From: Ichthyophonus hoferi
Lineage: Eukaryota; Opisthokonta; Ichthyosporea; Ichthyophonida; Ichthyophonidae
Reading direction: 5' to 3'
Assembly (NCBI GenBank): GCA_002751075.1
Contig: NAOQ01000358.1
Coordinates: forward strand, 42,748-72,496
DNA length: 29,749 nt
The translations under genes were made by a program, and so were the position numbers. Shown piece after piece: positions 14,956 to 29,100 of the stretch (the stretch's first letter is position 1; every line of letters starts with the position of its first letter). The notes below the pieces were generated by a model, which searched no databases, had not been told where the DNA came from, and worked only from the letters and a program-made list of their open reading frames with translations.

Positions 14956-15627
14956 ATAGGTTGGAATAAACAACATAGGAGACAATGAGGTAGAGTATAG
15001 GGAAGGTTGGGGGTTTCATGTAAATATTGATGATGTCATTAAGGGTATATTATAAGAGCATTCATACATACTTGTATATTTTATGTAAGAGAGTATTGGC
15101 TTCACATATATGTAAAGTATATATATTATTGCTATATGTGTGAGTACGGTGAAGGTGTATGTACGTGTATAAGCATCCGGGTATATAGATGGGAGCTGGA
15201 TCATGGTGTATAAGGATGTATTTTATATTTCTACATATTTATGCATATATGTATTTCTATTTTCAGATTTACATATGCGTGTAAGTATAGTTATGCGCAT
15301 AAGTGGGCATATACTTGTAAACACACATTCACACACAAACGCATATATGTGAAGGCTTATACATATGTAAACAAATACATGTTCATATAGGTATATAACT
15401 ACATACGTACATGACAATACACGCCACACTATAACCTTGATAGTCTCCTGTAACCAGTATACCTAGCTAGTTCTATACACACATTTACTCTCAATTACCT
15501 TCCATTATACATGAACCCCACTATTTCTATTGCATGTAGCACACCATCTCCTCCTTCTTTCCTAAGGTATTATAACGGTATGTTGTCCTTTCTTAGTCTA
15601 TTATCATAGTAACTATTAGTACTATAG

Positions 15628-18304
15628 ATGGAAGGCGGGTTGACTTCGTTTGCTCGGCACACAGGAGATGTGGAGGAGGTATGTAGGGGTAGAGGCGGAG
15701 TGAGGGTAGGTAGTTAGAGTGATGAGGGAGAGGGCAGTTGAGCATGTATATGTGTATGCATAGATCCATAGATACATACATACATATATACGTACATACA
15801 TACATACATACATAAATACATACATGCATACACATACATACATACATGCATATATACATACATACCTGCCTACCTACATACATAGATACATAGATAGATG
15901 CATACATACCTACCTACCTACATGCAAACATATATACATACAACATACATATATATATACATACATACCTACATATATACTATCATATATACATATATTA
16001 TATTCATACATACATATATATACGTACATACATACATACCATCATACTATCATACTAGGATATATACGTATGTTCATAATATAATATATATATATACGTG
16101 CATACATGCACACAGACATACACCCTCAGATATATAATAGCAACCTCTTATATCGCCAATCACACACACCCTACTAATTACCATTGCCCACTCTGTATAT
16201 TAGGATGAGTCCACACCCTCTCTGGGGAGGTTCTCACGATTTTTTTCAATTGCAAGTATGCCCTTACTACGCAGTGATCCTTCTCCAATCATAGCCCGAC
16301 ATACTTTAGAGAAAGAACTGACCGAAAATGTTTTTCAGGGGGATTTATCTCATTCTCATAGTGAGGCCCCCCTAACTACAGGTACATATACCATTGGGCA
16401 TTTTTAAATTTTAAAATGTTTTTATAATAATTTTTATTTTAAAATTTTATTTCATGTCTTATTTATTATTTAAACAAAGTTTGCATATTCGCTGTCAGTT
16501 AATTTGGTATAGTTTTATTATTTATTACAATTGTACCATTATGATTATTATTATCTATATCTTTATAGAATATTTTTTCCCACTTATATTTTTCTTTCAA
16601 ATTTTTTTATACCTCGACTACGTCTTTGTACTGTGTAGCTTCTATTTATGATTGTTCTTATATCTTTGTTGCATCGTTTTTGTTCATATCTAGGTTTCAC
16701 TATCAACCATCAAATTATGCTTATTTAGCCCTTTCAATAATTTACAAAATTCGTTTCTATTAATATATACTACTATACGATATTACTCTACCCGTCATAC
16801 ACTCTCTCTTTTTGTTATTGCCAAAATATGTTTTATAACACACAGTTAAAATAATCAACGTTAATTACGATAATACTTTGTCATATGGTACATGCAAAAC
16901 AACTTCAACCACTTATCCAGATAATGTATGTATCAATCAGATCAGAGATTGTGGATGCAATTAACGGCCTGAAATTTATTCTGTGGTTGCAGCTGATGAA
17001 ATACTGGACATCCGACTTAATCATATAATATTTAATTATAATTAAGCCATTCATTTAGACTGGATATGGCTAATAGCAATACCTAGTATACTTCACCATT
17101 ATCATGCATATTTGCAAGTACTACGGCAACACATGACGACTCTATCAATATCATCCTGCTTTTTACACACAGCTCTTTCTCTCTTTAAGTTTACCCACAC
17201 CAACATACTAGTAATCGGCCATAGTTTTTGTCACACACGGAATACTTAATCATAATTTTGTTTTCCTTTTTGCACAAGTGTCTATACACACGATAGTTTG
17301 AGGTTAATTATATTGTTTCTTGCATAGTATCCACACCGTCAACAGATAGGGGAAGTGCTGGATCGGAAATACTGAGAAGGTAGGTTAATCATTACAACAG
17401 CAGGATGTGATGCGATGTATATTTTATAGGTTATATATGGATACATACACAAGGTAGCATCATCTTATTCCAATTAATTATTCTCTTATTGTTAAACTGC
17501 TTTTACATTCATATATTCATCTATATGTATGTATGCATGTATGTATGTATGTATGTATGTATGTATGTATGTATGTATGTATGTATGTATGTATGTATGT
17601 ATGTATGTATGCATTCATTTTAATATATATACACGATTAGACATAGATACATAAATCACTATAGATGCAGTCATATACACATATGACACAATGCAATTAC
17701 TCTGAGATATTATTATTTACTCAGTGTATAATGCCATCACAAAGCAATCTATGCACGTTATACATATATTAAAATTTAAATAGCACACCATCTAAATAAT
17801 CCCAACCAAACCCAATCCAAATGAATGGTTAAAGGCTATTATTATGTATAAGAACGATCTGTCTATTTTTAATAAGAGGATCCATTTGCTACTTTTAGTT
17901 ACGGACCAATAAGCCAACAGGATGTTTAGACCCCATGAATTTTCATTAACTTAGACCAATTATCATAAGGGATATAAATAAGTAAACACAAAATAATAGT
18001 AGTAATAATGCATATTTCAATAGTTCAATGTGCGGTTTACTTGTGTATATTATACATAAAATAAAATAATTAAAACTGGCAATAAAAAACAAAAGTAAAT
18101 TAAGTGTAAACTAAAGAAAAGTATTAAAAAACCAATATAAAAATATGCAGGGAGAGTGGATCGTCCTCTTTTGCGAAGTATTTTCCTCCCAGTATGCCCC
18201 GCCGTACCTTAAATATGGTACTACATCGATTGAAACTAATTGATCGCAGGCAGGTGTGTATATATGTATTTGTTTATGAAGTATAGTGATACATGTATGT
18301 ATGC

Positions 18305-18337
<33 letters not shown>

Positions 18338-19293
18338 CAATTGTATGATAGTATGATAGTATGATAGTATGTATGATGATGATAGTATAGTATATATGTA
18401 TACAAACACAGGTAGAGATTCTGCGTTAGTACAACTATATTGTAGTGCATATATGCCACTGCCTGTGTGTCTAATTCAAAGCATAAGGAGAAAACCATTC
18501 TACAATAAAAATAACATCATTCACTGCAAGTTTGTGAGACCCTTTTACATTGACCTACGCAGTAGTGCTTCAATCAAAATGGCTAACTGTCATTGCAGAA
18601 TGTCACTAAAACGCCTATTGGTTCCTTAAATGCTCTTCATTCTAGGGTGATCCAATAGATAATAAATCCGAGCTACCGGCCAATGACACGGCTGTAATTA
18701 TCCCCTTCACTTTATTATGCCTTAACTTTTCACCTCTGTAATACGTTTTGTTTTAGATATACATATAGAATTACATATAGAAATATATATATATGAAGTG
18801 TTGGCATTTCTGTTTTCATTTTCATTTTCATTCTATTTCTTCAACAAATCTGTACACTAATAGTATCTTATAGTATGTTTGTTTTCTATTGTTATGATAT
18901 ATCTTAGTACTCTACCTTCTCTCTATATATCTTTTAATATATTTACAACTTTCACAGACCCCCCTGAATTCTTTAGCCCCCCTCCCCTCTGGTCAATAAT
19001 GCACCAGAATACAGTGTACTATTGCACAGTACACTTATTTTATACCTATGCACTGACTGACTTCATTGATTTTTTTATTTTACAATTAAACGTCCTACAC
19101 TCATAAAATACATGGATTAATTTTTACATTAGTTTTTAATATCAACCATATATATATACTCAACCCGTAAATATTATGTATATATGTAATGTGTATAATA
19201 GCATATGATATTATATAATACAAATCGCATACACTGGTATATGATTTAAATTTAAATATAGTATACATCTATATCTACATATACATATACAGG

Positions 19294-19333
<40 letters not shown>

Positions 19334-20940
19334 CATACATATACATACACCTACACACTTATACATACAACCTTTACACACGTATTCCTTCTACAAACCT
19401 CTTACTAAGCCTGTTCGGTTTACCAATCATATATTACATTATCTTTCCTATCTAACCTATCCAATAGAAACCCAGCGATGATGACGATTTACAACAGTTT
19501 TGGATGCCCGATGATCATTGCCAAGTGTGTTATAATTGCCAAACCTCCTTTACGTTATTCCGTCGGAGACACCACTGCCGTATATGTGGCCAGGTATGCT
19601 CTATATATGTGTGTGTTTAGTTAATTTTAATTTATAGAATGATATTTGATTGGTTGTGATGGTTTAGGTGTGATAGTGATAGGTTTGTATTATAATAATA
19701 CCAGGTTGTATATACAATTTGGGGGGTTTGCTTTACACCTGTAATCTAAGTTAAAATGGGTATGGTATGGTTGACTGTATGGGTTGTCATATAGAAATAT
19801 CGCTCTGGTAGGGCCCATATACCGTGCATATTGTACGTCATTATTACATGGCTATTGGATAGAAAAGCTTTAATTTACTTATCATTGAAGAATGATTGGT
19901 GCATTTTAGTCTATTGTATTTAAGGCATCAATACAACCGTGTAATTGGCTAGATTGCAGTACATGTAATGAAATATATGCAAGTATAGATGGGTTTGTGG
20001 AAACATATATTATCTTATAATGAGTTAGGTAGTATGTATATCTGTATGTATAAAAGTATAGCCTGAGTGTTATATGTTGTAGTGTTATAGTATAATAGTA
20101 GTATTGTAGTATAATAGCGTAGTATAGTATTATAGTATTTTAGTATTATAGTGGTATAGTGTTATAGTGTTATATTAGTATAATGTTATAGTAGTATAGT
20201 AGTTTAATAGCATCGTATAGTATTATAGTATTTTGGTAGTATAGTATTATAGTGTTATAGTGCTATATAATTATATTGTTTATAGTGTTATAGTAGTATA
20301 GTAGCAGTATATCTAATAGTAGGGGCTATCTCTAGGTTTTTTGTCGTCAGTGCTGTTATAAAACTGTGCCTGGTCAGTTGTTTGGCAGGAATAACCCTCT
20401 GCTGGTTTGTAGTTACTGTGTAAATGGTAAGATGCTGGACCTGTGGTATGATATAGTATGATAGGATATGATATTGCAGGATTATAGTATGATTATAGTA
20501 CGATATGATATGACTTGGTATGATTGGCTATGCCATGATATGACGAGATATAATATAATATAATATAGCACAATAATGGATAGCATGGTAACCATGGTAA
20601 CCACTACTTATACTTATAAAGTGAGATATACTTGTAAGATATCCTTTAAATTGCACGTCATATGAAATAACACATGACTTTGATCCATGCAGTGATCGAA
20701 GATTATCAGGAACAAAAGAAACGGGACCAGAGCGAAGAAAACGCCGATGATATGCCCAGGCTTAGTAGGTGGGATGATACTGAGCCAATCATATCCTTTG
20801 ACATTTGTATAGTATTTCTATTTGCATGTCTTTTATTTTCTTATATAATAATATACCTTTTTTGTTTTATATGATGTTTGTATTTATATGCTTTTAGTCT
20901 TTATATAATAATAATAATAATAATAGTAATAGCAATAATC

Positions 20941-20973
<33 letters not shown>

Positions 20974-23120
20974 TAATACTAATCATACTATTACTATTAT
21001 TAATGCAATACGAACACCATACTAGCTAGAAAGTCACACATAGATATAGCAACAACAGCTATTTACCAAGCATTACACTTATGATACATACAGACTAAAC
21101 ACAGACCAACCCACGACGCCCCTGCCTCACCCAGTACTAACTAAGTCCTCTTCCAATCGTAAGTGTTTCCTTCTATCTCAGCTCTCGCTTGTTATACTTT
21201 CATTTTTATTATTTCTATTTTATTTTATTTTATGGAATTCTTATTTTCGAATTAATTTTTTTTAAATTCTATGTTTTACTTTATTTTCATCTTTAGTTTC
21301 ATTCTCTTTTATTTTATCTCCATTTTATTTTATTTTATTGTATTCTTATTCCGTCATTTAATTTATTTTTATTTTTCTGTGGTATCCTGTATACCTTCTT
21401 CCGATGCTAGTATCTTACTTACTTACTATTTTATACTTTGGACATCCTATATTCAATCTTACTTAACGTATCGAGCCATTCTCCAACATTACACCACTCT
21501 TCTATCCTTATTCTATTTATTCATTTATATTCATTTACACTTTGCTCAGAATACTGTATTCCCTAACGCTCTCACACTCCTACAAACACTTTGTATTTTT
21601 TCTTTTCTCCTTCTTTCCCTTTTTCCGTTTCCCGTGTTTCACTCATATACTTTCCTCTCCGTGCTGTGTATCTGACACAGTCACTCAGTTTCACTCCTAT
21701 TTTTATTTCTATCCTTTTTTTTTAGCCTAATCGAACATAATGCAAGCTCTCTCTATCTAGCCACTCATCAACATCATCAACCCAAACATGTTCACAGATC
21801 TACATTCTTTCGTACAACTATCTAACGTCTCTGCTACTATTCCATACAGTATTAGTCAGCATTGAGTCACAATTAAACACACCCAATTCTGGAGCGAAAG
21901 TAATAGACAAGAGTATAAGTAGAAGCATATATAAGAATACAAGCCCAGTGAGTGGTGTAGAAATGGATTCGTTTGACATGGCACATAATCCACCAATTAA
22001 AGCCGAGGTCATCCACCTTAATCCAATCACTCTTTCCGAGCCACAGGCTATTAAAAGCCATAGAAGGTAAAATTATACTGGCATTCTGAGTGGTTTACTT
22101 GCGCGAATGAAATGATATTATGGTTTCATTACTTGAACTTTTATAAGTTTAATATACGCTTCGAGTTTTAAGTTTAATATCTAAATCCTATTTTCTAGAA
22201 AAATATTTCCTTGATATTAAAATCATGTATCTTGGTATACCATTATTGGATTTGTAGCGAATACGAGTATGTGAGTAGCCAATAGCTTAATGCGGGAGTT
22301 TCTTTTTTTTAGCTGTGACTATCTATATTGTCCCTGAATATATATCACTATCTATATATTAATATATTTATATAGTACGTATCGGCATTATCATACTATA
22401 TCTACCCTACCTATATTCACCCACGTACCTTACCAGTATCTCCAGTGCCCAATCAAATCCCACCAGCCAACCCCACTCTGCCATAGGGAGCCGTGTGATT
22501 GGTCCCCTGGTCCACATTGTAGATCAGGCATTGGCAGAGGATAGTAAGGTGAATACAATCAGATATTTGTATTGGTCTATACTCTTTCCATATGAATTTG
22601 TTTTTACATTGTGTTCATATTCTATTACATATGTTGTATTATATTTATCTATATATCTATGCACGCTCTCTATACATCTATGCATGATATATATAATAGT
22701 AGAGCCGTGGTTACCAAACATCTCCCTCTGTAATGCACTGGTTGATGCAACCGTCACTATCACTAGTAACTTACATGTACTGAAAGAGTTTTATTGATTG
22801 GCTTTGATAATTGTCGTAGATTTTGATTGGATTTTCCGGATAGGCAGATAGATTAATCTTTAAAATAGATTTATGGTAGGCCATTATAATACCTTATTGG
22901 CTATATAAAATATATTAAATATGCATTTTTTTTATAGATATTACAGTTATCAATTGGTACCACCTTACGTCAGGTTGACGTATTTAACAAGACAGGTTTG
23001 TTATAAGTTTTATAATATATTGCACAGTTTGTAGCTCTTGGTACACTATAGTAATTTATCAAATGTACTTTTCGAAACAGGTTATATATGACTAAATGGT
23101 GAGAGATGTTTTGCAACGTA

Positions 23121-23157
<37 letters not shown>

Positions 23158-26100
23158 ACTGTATGTATTATATATGCCAATATATATTACTGTATGTATT
23201 GTACAACCATCTTTATCTTTCTCTGTTCCTGTTCCCATCCTATTAACCTTCTCCATCTCCTTCAGTTTGAACTAAAGGATCATAGGCATAGGCTAAAGAA
23301 TTATACGGACTGCTTTTCTGCTCCTGATCTCATTGATTGGCTACTACATAGCAACATGGCTACCACTAGGGAGGAAGGTGTACATGTTGGTCAATTGTTA
23401 TTGGACACCCACTTGCTGATTCCAGTGACTGATAACGAGACAGTTTTCCATGGTAGGATATGATATGATATGATATGATATGATAGGCTATGATATGAAA
23501 CGATATGATATGATAGGATATGCTATTATATATATATATATATATATTATATTGTATTATATATGTATTGTATTATATATATATTGCATTGTATATATCT
23601 ATTTGTATTGTATATATAGAAATCATCTATGCTCATGACTTCAAGACATTATAGGCGGGTGAATGGGTAAGCGCAAGAGAATTGTAATGATATAATAGGA
23701 CGCCCATATTTTTAATATAATACTTAAAAGGTCTTTATTACTCTAATATAGGGTTGAATAACTAAAATGCCCCTTTATTTCTTTACTCGTTTGCAAGTAT
23801 TTCATCCCACAAATAACCAATCACCATTTCATTAAAAACACGTTAACACACACTCCTATACTCCATACCATATACATATTCTCTAACTACTACCATTATT
23901 TCCTTTCTGGACCTTCAGATGAATATTGTCTGTTCACGTTCTGCAATACTACTCTTAAACAACTGAAGCAAAACCACAATCTCATTGCTAGCCCCCCGCT
24001 TCCAAGCATTATAGTTTCAGATAAAGAATCTGATATATGTAGTAGTCCTCCCCCTAATGGTTTGCCCACCTCTACCAATGACGTCTTCCCTGCCATTCTT
24101 ATTGGTTCACCTTCATCTGGAATGGAAACACCAATCAGCGATCAGATTTCACTGCTTCCTACCCAAATCAAGCCAACGAATGAAATGAAAGATTCAAGGG
24201 AAAATGATCTAGATGCTATCTATAGTTTTCGTCGGTCAAGAGGGATCCACTCAGATGTTGGCGAGCCAGTTTTGAGTGACCAATCGGAGAGGTAAGTAAC
24301 GTGATGTGTATAATAAAGTAATGTATAGCCTGAAGAGATATGTTGTGAAATTTACTATGATATATTGGGATATTTTGTGATATAGCCATATAATACTTAA
24401 AAAAGATATAGGCATGTGCAGGTGGTGGATTGGTTGGTTCAAAGTGTAGTAGAAGGTATTACAGCTAGTATAGTGTTTATTGCATCAATAATACAATGTC
24501 ATTATTATTATTAATATCATGTGTTGGCTAAATAATATGGTTGTAATATCACCAATTATAAAGGGCATGTATTCTTATATTCCCTATTAGATTGGCCCTT
24601 GGTAGTTATAAAATTGTACTAGCTATAATGGCCCTAGGGGGTGTATTGAACAACTACTATAACAGCTCATTTTCATTGGTACAATATTAGGCTTTTATTT
24701 ACTCCAGGACCGACCTATGGGGGACGGACTAGGCCTAAGGTTGGTAGCTTTCGCCAATCAACTGCTATCTATTTTTAAAGTACTACGAAATACTGTATTC
24801 ATAATAGTTCATTTTGTTTGGATATTTTGATCGGTAGTTCTATATCCAGATAAGTAACTTTTTTCAATTTTCTCATGAAATTTCTTTGAAGTGGCCATTA
24901 AAAATACACCTATATAGGTTTCTACGTTATTTATACGTACCTATCAAGTAAACTGCACTAGTTGATTTCGCTAATTGCATATTATTATGTTATTATATTG
25001 TTATTGATTAAAATTGACATCGGTCCAATTAGGTCTTATTTCCCTTACATCACCCTCCGTCCAGTATAAATTTCTCTCACATGCAAAAATAGCCAAATAT
25101 GGAAACATCTTAATACACCAGCAGTCGTAATTAACTCAAAACGAGTTATCCATTAGTTAATTAGCACCACTAATTAATTAATTACTTAATTAATCAACCA
25201 ATACTTAATATTTTACAGGCTAGTATGTTCCGATCTCAACCCGGCTCCATAACGGACGCACATCTCATACCTCTGACTAATGAAATGCCACGGCGAAGGA
25301 GCAATCATAGGCAAGCGTTAAGTTTTAGAAATTTAAGTTTGATTTATTGCATACTTCATTCTTCGACTTTTCTCTTTTTCCATATATAAGCGGTTTACTA
25401 TAATATCATGCATGTCATCTAGCCAAGGAGGATCTATACTGATTATGTACATATTGCTATTTATCGTAATATATATAGATATTATCTATACTGGCTTCAC
25501 TGCTTTCTCTTTCGCCTCCCTGTTATTATAATAAGCATCGCCTCATTTTGTTTGGGCCGTTGTTTTCATTGGTTATAGATAATTAACCTTTTCACATCAT
25601 CCTAGGCAATCACTCTTTATCCTATCATTTCACTCATAGGTTTTCACATCACCTACATTATTGCTATATATAGGTTGAGTTAAAGTGTGTATAGAATATT
25701 TTTCCGGCTATATACATATTTGTATCTAATATTGCACTTATATTTTTCCGATATCATTACCTAACAACTTCAATTGAAGCAAGTTTTTAATATTTTAAAT
25801 TTTCATTTGCTTTAACAATAGGCCCAAATTCTAGTACAATTAACGTGGTTGGTTAATGAATCTACGATGATAATTAAACAAAAGGGTGTGATAATGTAAT
25901 AGAGAACCAATGAAACGAATGTAGTAAGATTCTCTAGAACGATATTACTGGGTTGGGACTGCTGTGTATAATCATGTATCTCATATTTTAAAATTATAAA
26001 TGTCAATGTAATACAATGGCTTGTGGAGTATTTATTTAATTCATATTGTATTGTATTTCAATATATTATACTATATTGTATTATACTATGTTGTTATATT

Positions 26101-29100
26101 ATAGTGCATTATAGTATACCATATTGTATGCAATTGTATTACATGAGATTATGCTACATAGTACATTATACTGTATTATGTGATATTATATTACATACTA
26201 TATTATACTATATTAGAATTTACTATATTTTATTATATATTATTTTATATTATACTATATGGCAATTTGTTGTATTGCAAAGTATGCTATATTATATTGT
26301 GTTCTATTAAACCTTACTACATTGCATTATATTATATTATATTACATTTTATATTATATACTATATTCTACCTCAATCAAGTAGTCTTTGATAAAACCAT
26401 TAGTTCTTAATACCTATTATAGCATTATGTTATATTTAAAACTGATCCTGGATAGGGTCTACCCAAGCTCTATATAACCAATCATCCAATCGCAGCAAAA
26501 CATTAAGTGTTGCAATTGATCTGACCAATCACTTTGCCATCCTTATAGGAGAGCCGTATCAGACGGTCCACCCATTTCATGCATGAATAGTGAATTACCA
26601 AAAGGGGGATTAATCGATAAACCGGCCAATAACCATCAAGGCGATAATGATTTGAGACACGAGGCGATTGGTGAGTCATTTCATATAGAATATATGATTG
26701 GTTTAGATAAATGATTAACATATAGTTAGTATAGAGAAATATAATTGGTATGTAAATATATATATGGTAGATATTTAGACCCAATCACATGTCACCAACT
26801 ATTATTTTACGTACAGCCCTACCCAATCGCCGCCTTTCCCAGCCACAATCGATTATTGAGAATAAAGAATTAACAGACGACACTGCGCCTGAGACGCATA
26901 CCCGTATCCTAGTGGCTGAAGGAAGGGCACGTATGCAGGTATTGGATTATATATATGATTATAGCAGTTTGATGTGTTTTTCATTGGGTTACCTGGTAGC
27001 CAATAATAAAGAAGCTCAGATAGGGAATCTATATATTAATTAATATGTGTACATATGCATAGATCTATTTATGCATATAAATATACATACACATAGATAT
27101 ATACATGCAGAATATATAATAGATTATGTATATAGGTATATTATTACACACTAGCAGATATATATTCATTAAGGTGATTGGAGGAATAGTGCTGGGTTAT
27201 AATATTTACATTGAAAAATACACTTAAAATCAACATAATATTTTATTTTTAACGGCACAGTTCTGATTGGTTCATATTGCCACAGGAATTATGCAAGCAA
27301 CTCCTTTCAACCCATGGCGTAGATCTAGCCTGGATGGTACGTGATATGCAAAAAATCATATTTGTTATAGACTATCTTAATCGTATTGGTTTTCCTATGA
27401 AGGAGAAGTGAATATCTTCATGACAACAACTAAACACTGGTCTAAAAGTGAGAACTGGGCATTGAGGTTACAGATATAGGTTTTAGTTTTATATTTTATA
27501 AACGCATGTCCATCAATGCAACACAACAACAGACATAAATATACAATATCTTTAAGGATATTATGTATGTACTCAAAAGGATTGTTTGCATCCAATCAAT
27601 GATAAGGCGTAATATTACGTGACATTTTATTTTATCGTTATCCAATCATTCTCATCTATCAGACTAAGCCTGTTTTTAGATTTTAATATTTTCCCACTCT
27701 TTAGTATTTTTATTCATTTCATTTCATTGGTTTATTTTTTACGTATACATATATATAGGCATACTTGTATGGCGTAAATCTTACTTGGTTATTGGGGAAT
27801 GATTGGTTATTGTAACTGAACTAGGATATACAAACTAGGCACTGATATATATATATATATATATAGTCAGTAGTCAGAAATAGATATATGCATTTGTATA
27901 TTTGCCTGTGTACTATGTTATTATTATTGTTCTATTAGTTAAGACTGGTTCAAATGTTTTATACAACCAATGCGAACTCAGTTATGGTTTTAAGTAGAAT
28001 AGGAACAATATGCATTAGTAGTATCGTCATCCTTATCATTAATTTTAGTATGTTTTATTCATCAATAGGATGTCATTATTAGCATGACACAAAAGGTGTG
28101 CGAACACGTGCGACCTAATGTACGTAATAAAGAGCCGATGGATATTCGTCATTATGTTAAAATTAAAAAGGTAAGTTTTGATTGGTGTACACGTGCCTTT
28201 AGTGATTCATACTTTTTATTTTATTTTTTATTGCACTTCTATGCACGGTATCTGTATGCTATATGTTATTGGCTATGATTTATAAAAGAGAGATCTTATT
28301 CATCTTGGTGTTTTAAAATGTTATTTAAACATGATTTTTATGTATTCTGCAGACCAATAGCGAATTGTGTAAAACTAGAAATGTTAATTATATATATATA
28401 TATATATAAATCCCATGTATTTGTGTAACATTTTCTTATCTTATTTTCCTCTAGTGTCTCTATTCCTCTTGTAATATTACTATATTTAAATTTAAATACG
28501 TCCATCTACAGGTTAAATATTTTTTTAAGAATTTAACTGATTATATTATATAAGAATATATATAAAATGGTTGTGAAGTATTAACTTGGTAAATACATGC
28601 ATACAAACATAATACACTTATAGATACCTGGAGGCAGTATAGCAGACAGCCAATACGTGCAAGGAATAGCCTTTACCAAGACCCTGGCCAATAAGTATAT
28701 GCGAGATACAGTCCACTACCCCCACGTCTTATTGATAAGGTGGGGCTTGGTTTGGGTTGTTGTGCCACTGTGTTTTATTATACTAACATACTGGATTTAT
28801 GCAGTGTACTGATTGCTGTATGATATACTGTACTACCATACTATCATACTATTATACAGTAGTATATGTGGTTATGGTTAATTATATTACATTGTATTAT
28901 AATATCTTTCTATTATATGATATTATTTAAAAGTAACTTGTTATTTTATTTTATTTTGAATTTTTAATTTTCAATTTACCTCAATTCTACCACCTTTCCT
29001 TAGTGTTTAAATTTATTATAAGTATTCTATTGGCCATAACAAGTTTTTGTTATCACACCTTACACAAATCATATTACTAATACACACTTCGACTAGTTTA

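Larger units (their letters stand above)
13372..15627. promoter_or_regulatory. Divergent upstream region of the PRKX-like kinase and PIKfyve
   Basis: The two ATGs (13371 minus, 15628 plus) face away from each other across about 2.26 kb with no supported coding exon. The region holds CCAAT motifs at 14007-14011, 14402-14406, 14433-14437 and 14464-14468 (plus orientation) and ATTGG at 14064-14068, 14109-14113 and 14383-14387, a TAGTATAG simple repeat at 14545-14640 and a purine tract at 14880-14955. Non-coding first exons and a bidirectional or paired promoter are expected here; the exact start sites cannot be read from the sequence. Confidence 0.5.

Noticed and set aside
14744-15429. Several minus-strand frames of 60-90 codons
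   Set aside because: Low-complexity Pro/Ser/Leu or Tyr/Ile translations of the purine tract and CATA-like repeats; no exon pattern or homology.
15593-16137. Open frames on both strands made of Met-Tyr-Val-Cys or His-Thr-Tyr-Ile repeats
   Set aside because: They come from the (CATA)n tract; the real coding part here is the small PIKfyve exon 15628-15678.
20769-20815. Extension of PIKfyve exon 20693 through [12 protein letters not shown] to a donor near 20807
   Set aside because: It looks peptide-like, but its phase is wrong for the next exon at 21094; the GTGGGA donor at 20769 agrees, and a similar GTGGGG donor is used at 28740. It remains a possible alternative form if exon 21094 is skipped.
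21271-21730. Phe/Leu/Ser-rich plus-strand frames of up to 134 codons
   Set aside because: They arise from a T-rich repeat and pyrimidine-rich intron sequence between two PIKfyve exons.
26023-26410. Tyr/Ile-rich plus-strand frames
   Set aside because: They are translations of a TATATTATAC-type repeat in a PIKfyve intron.
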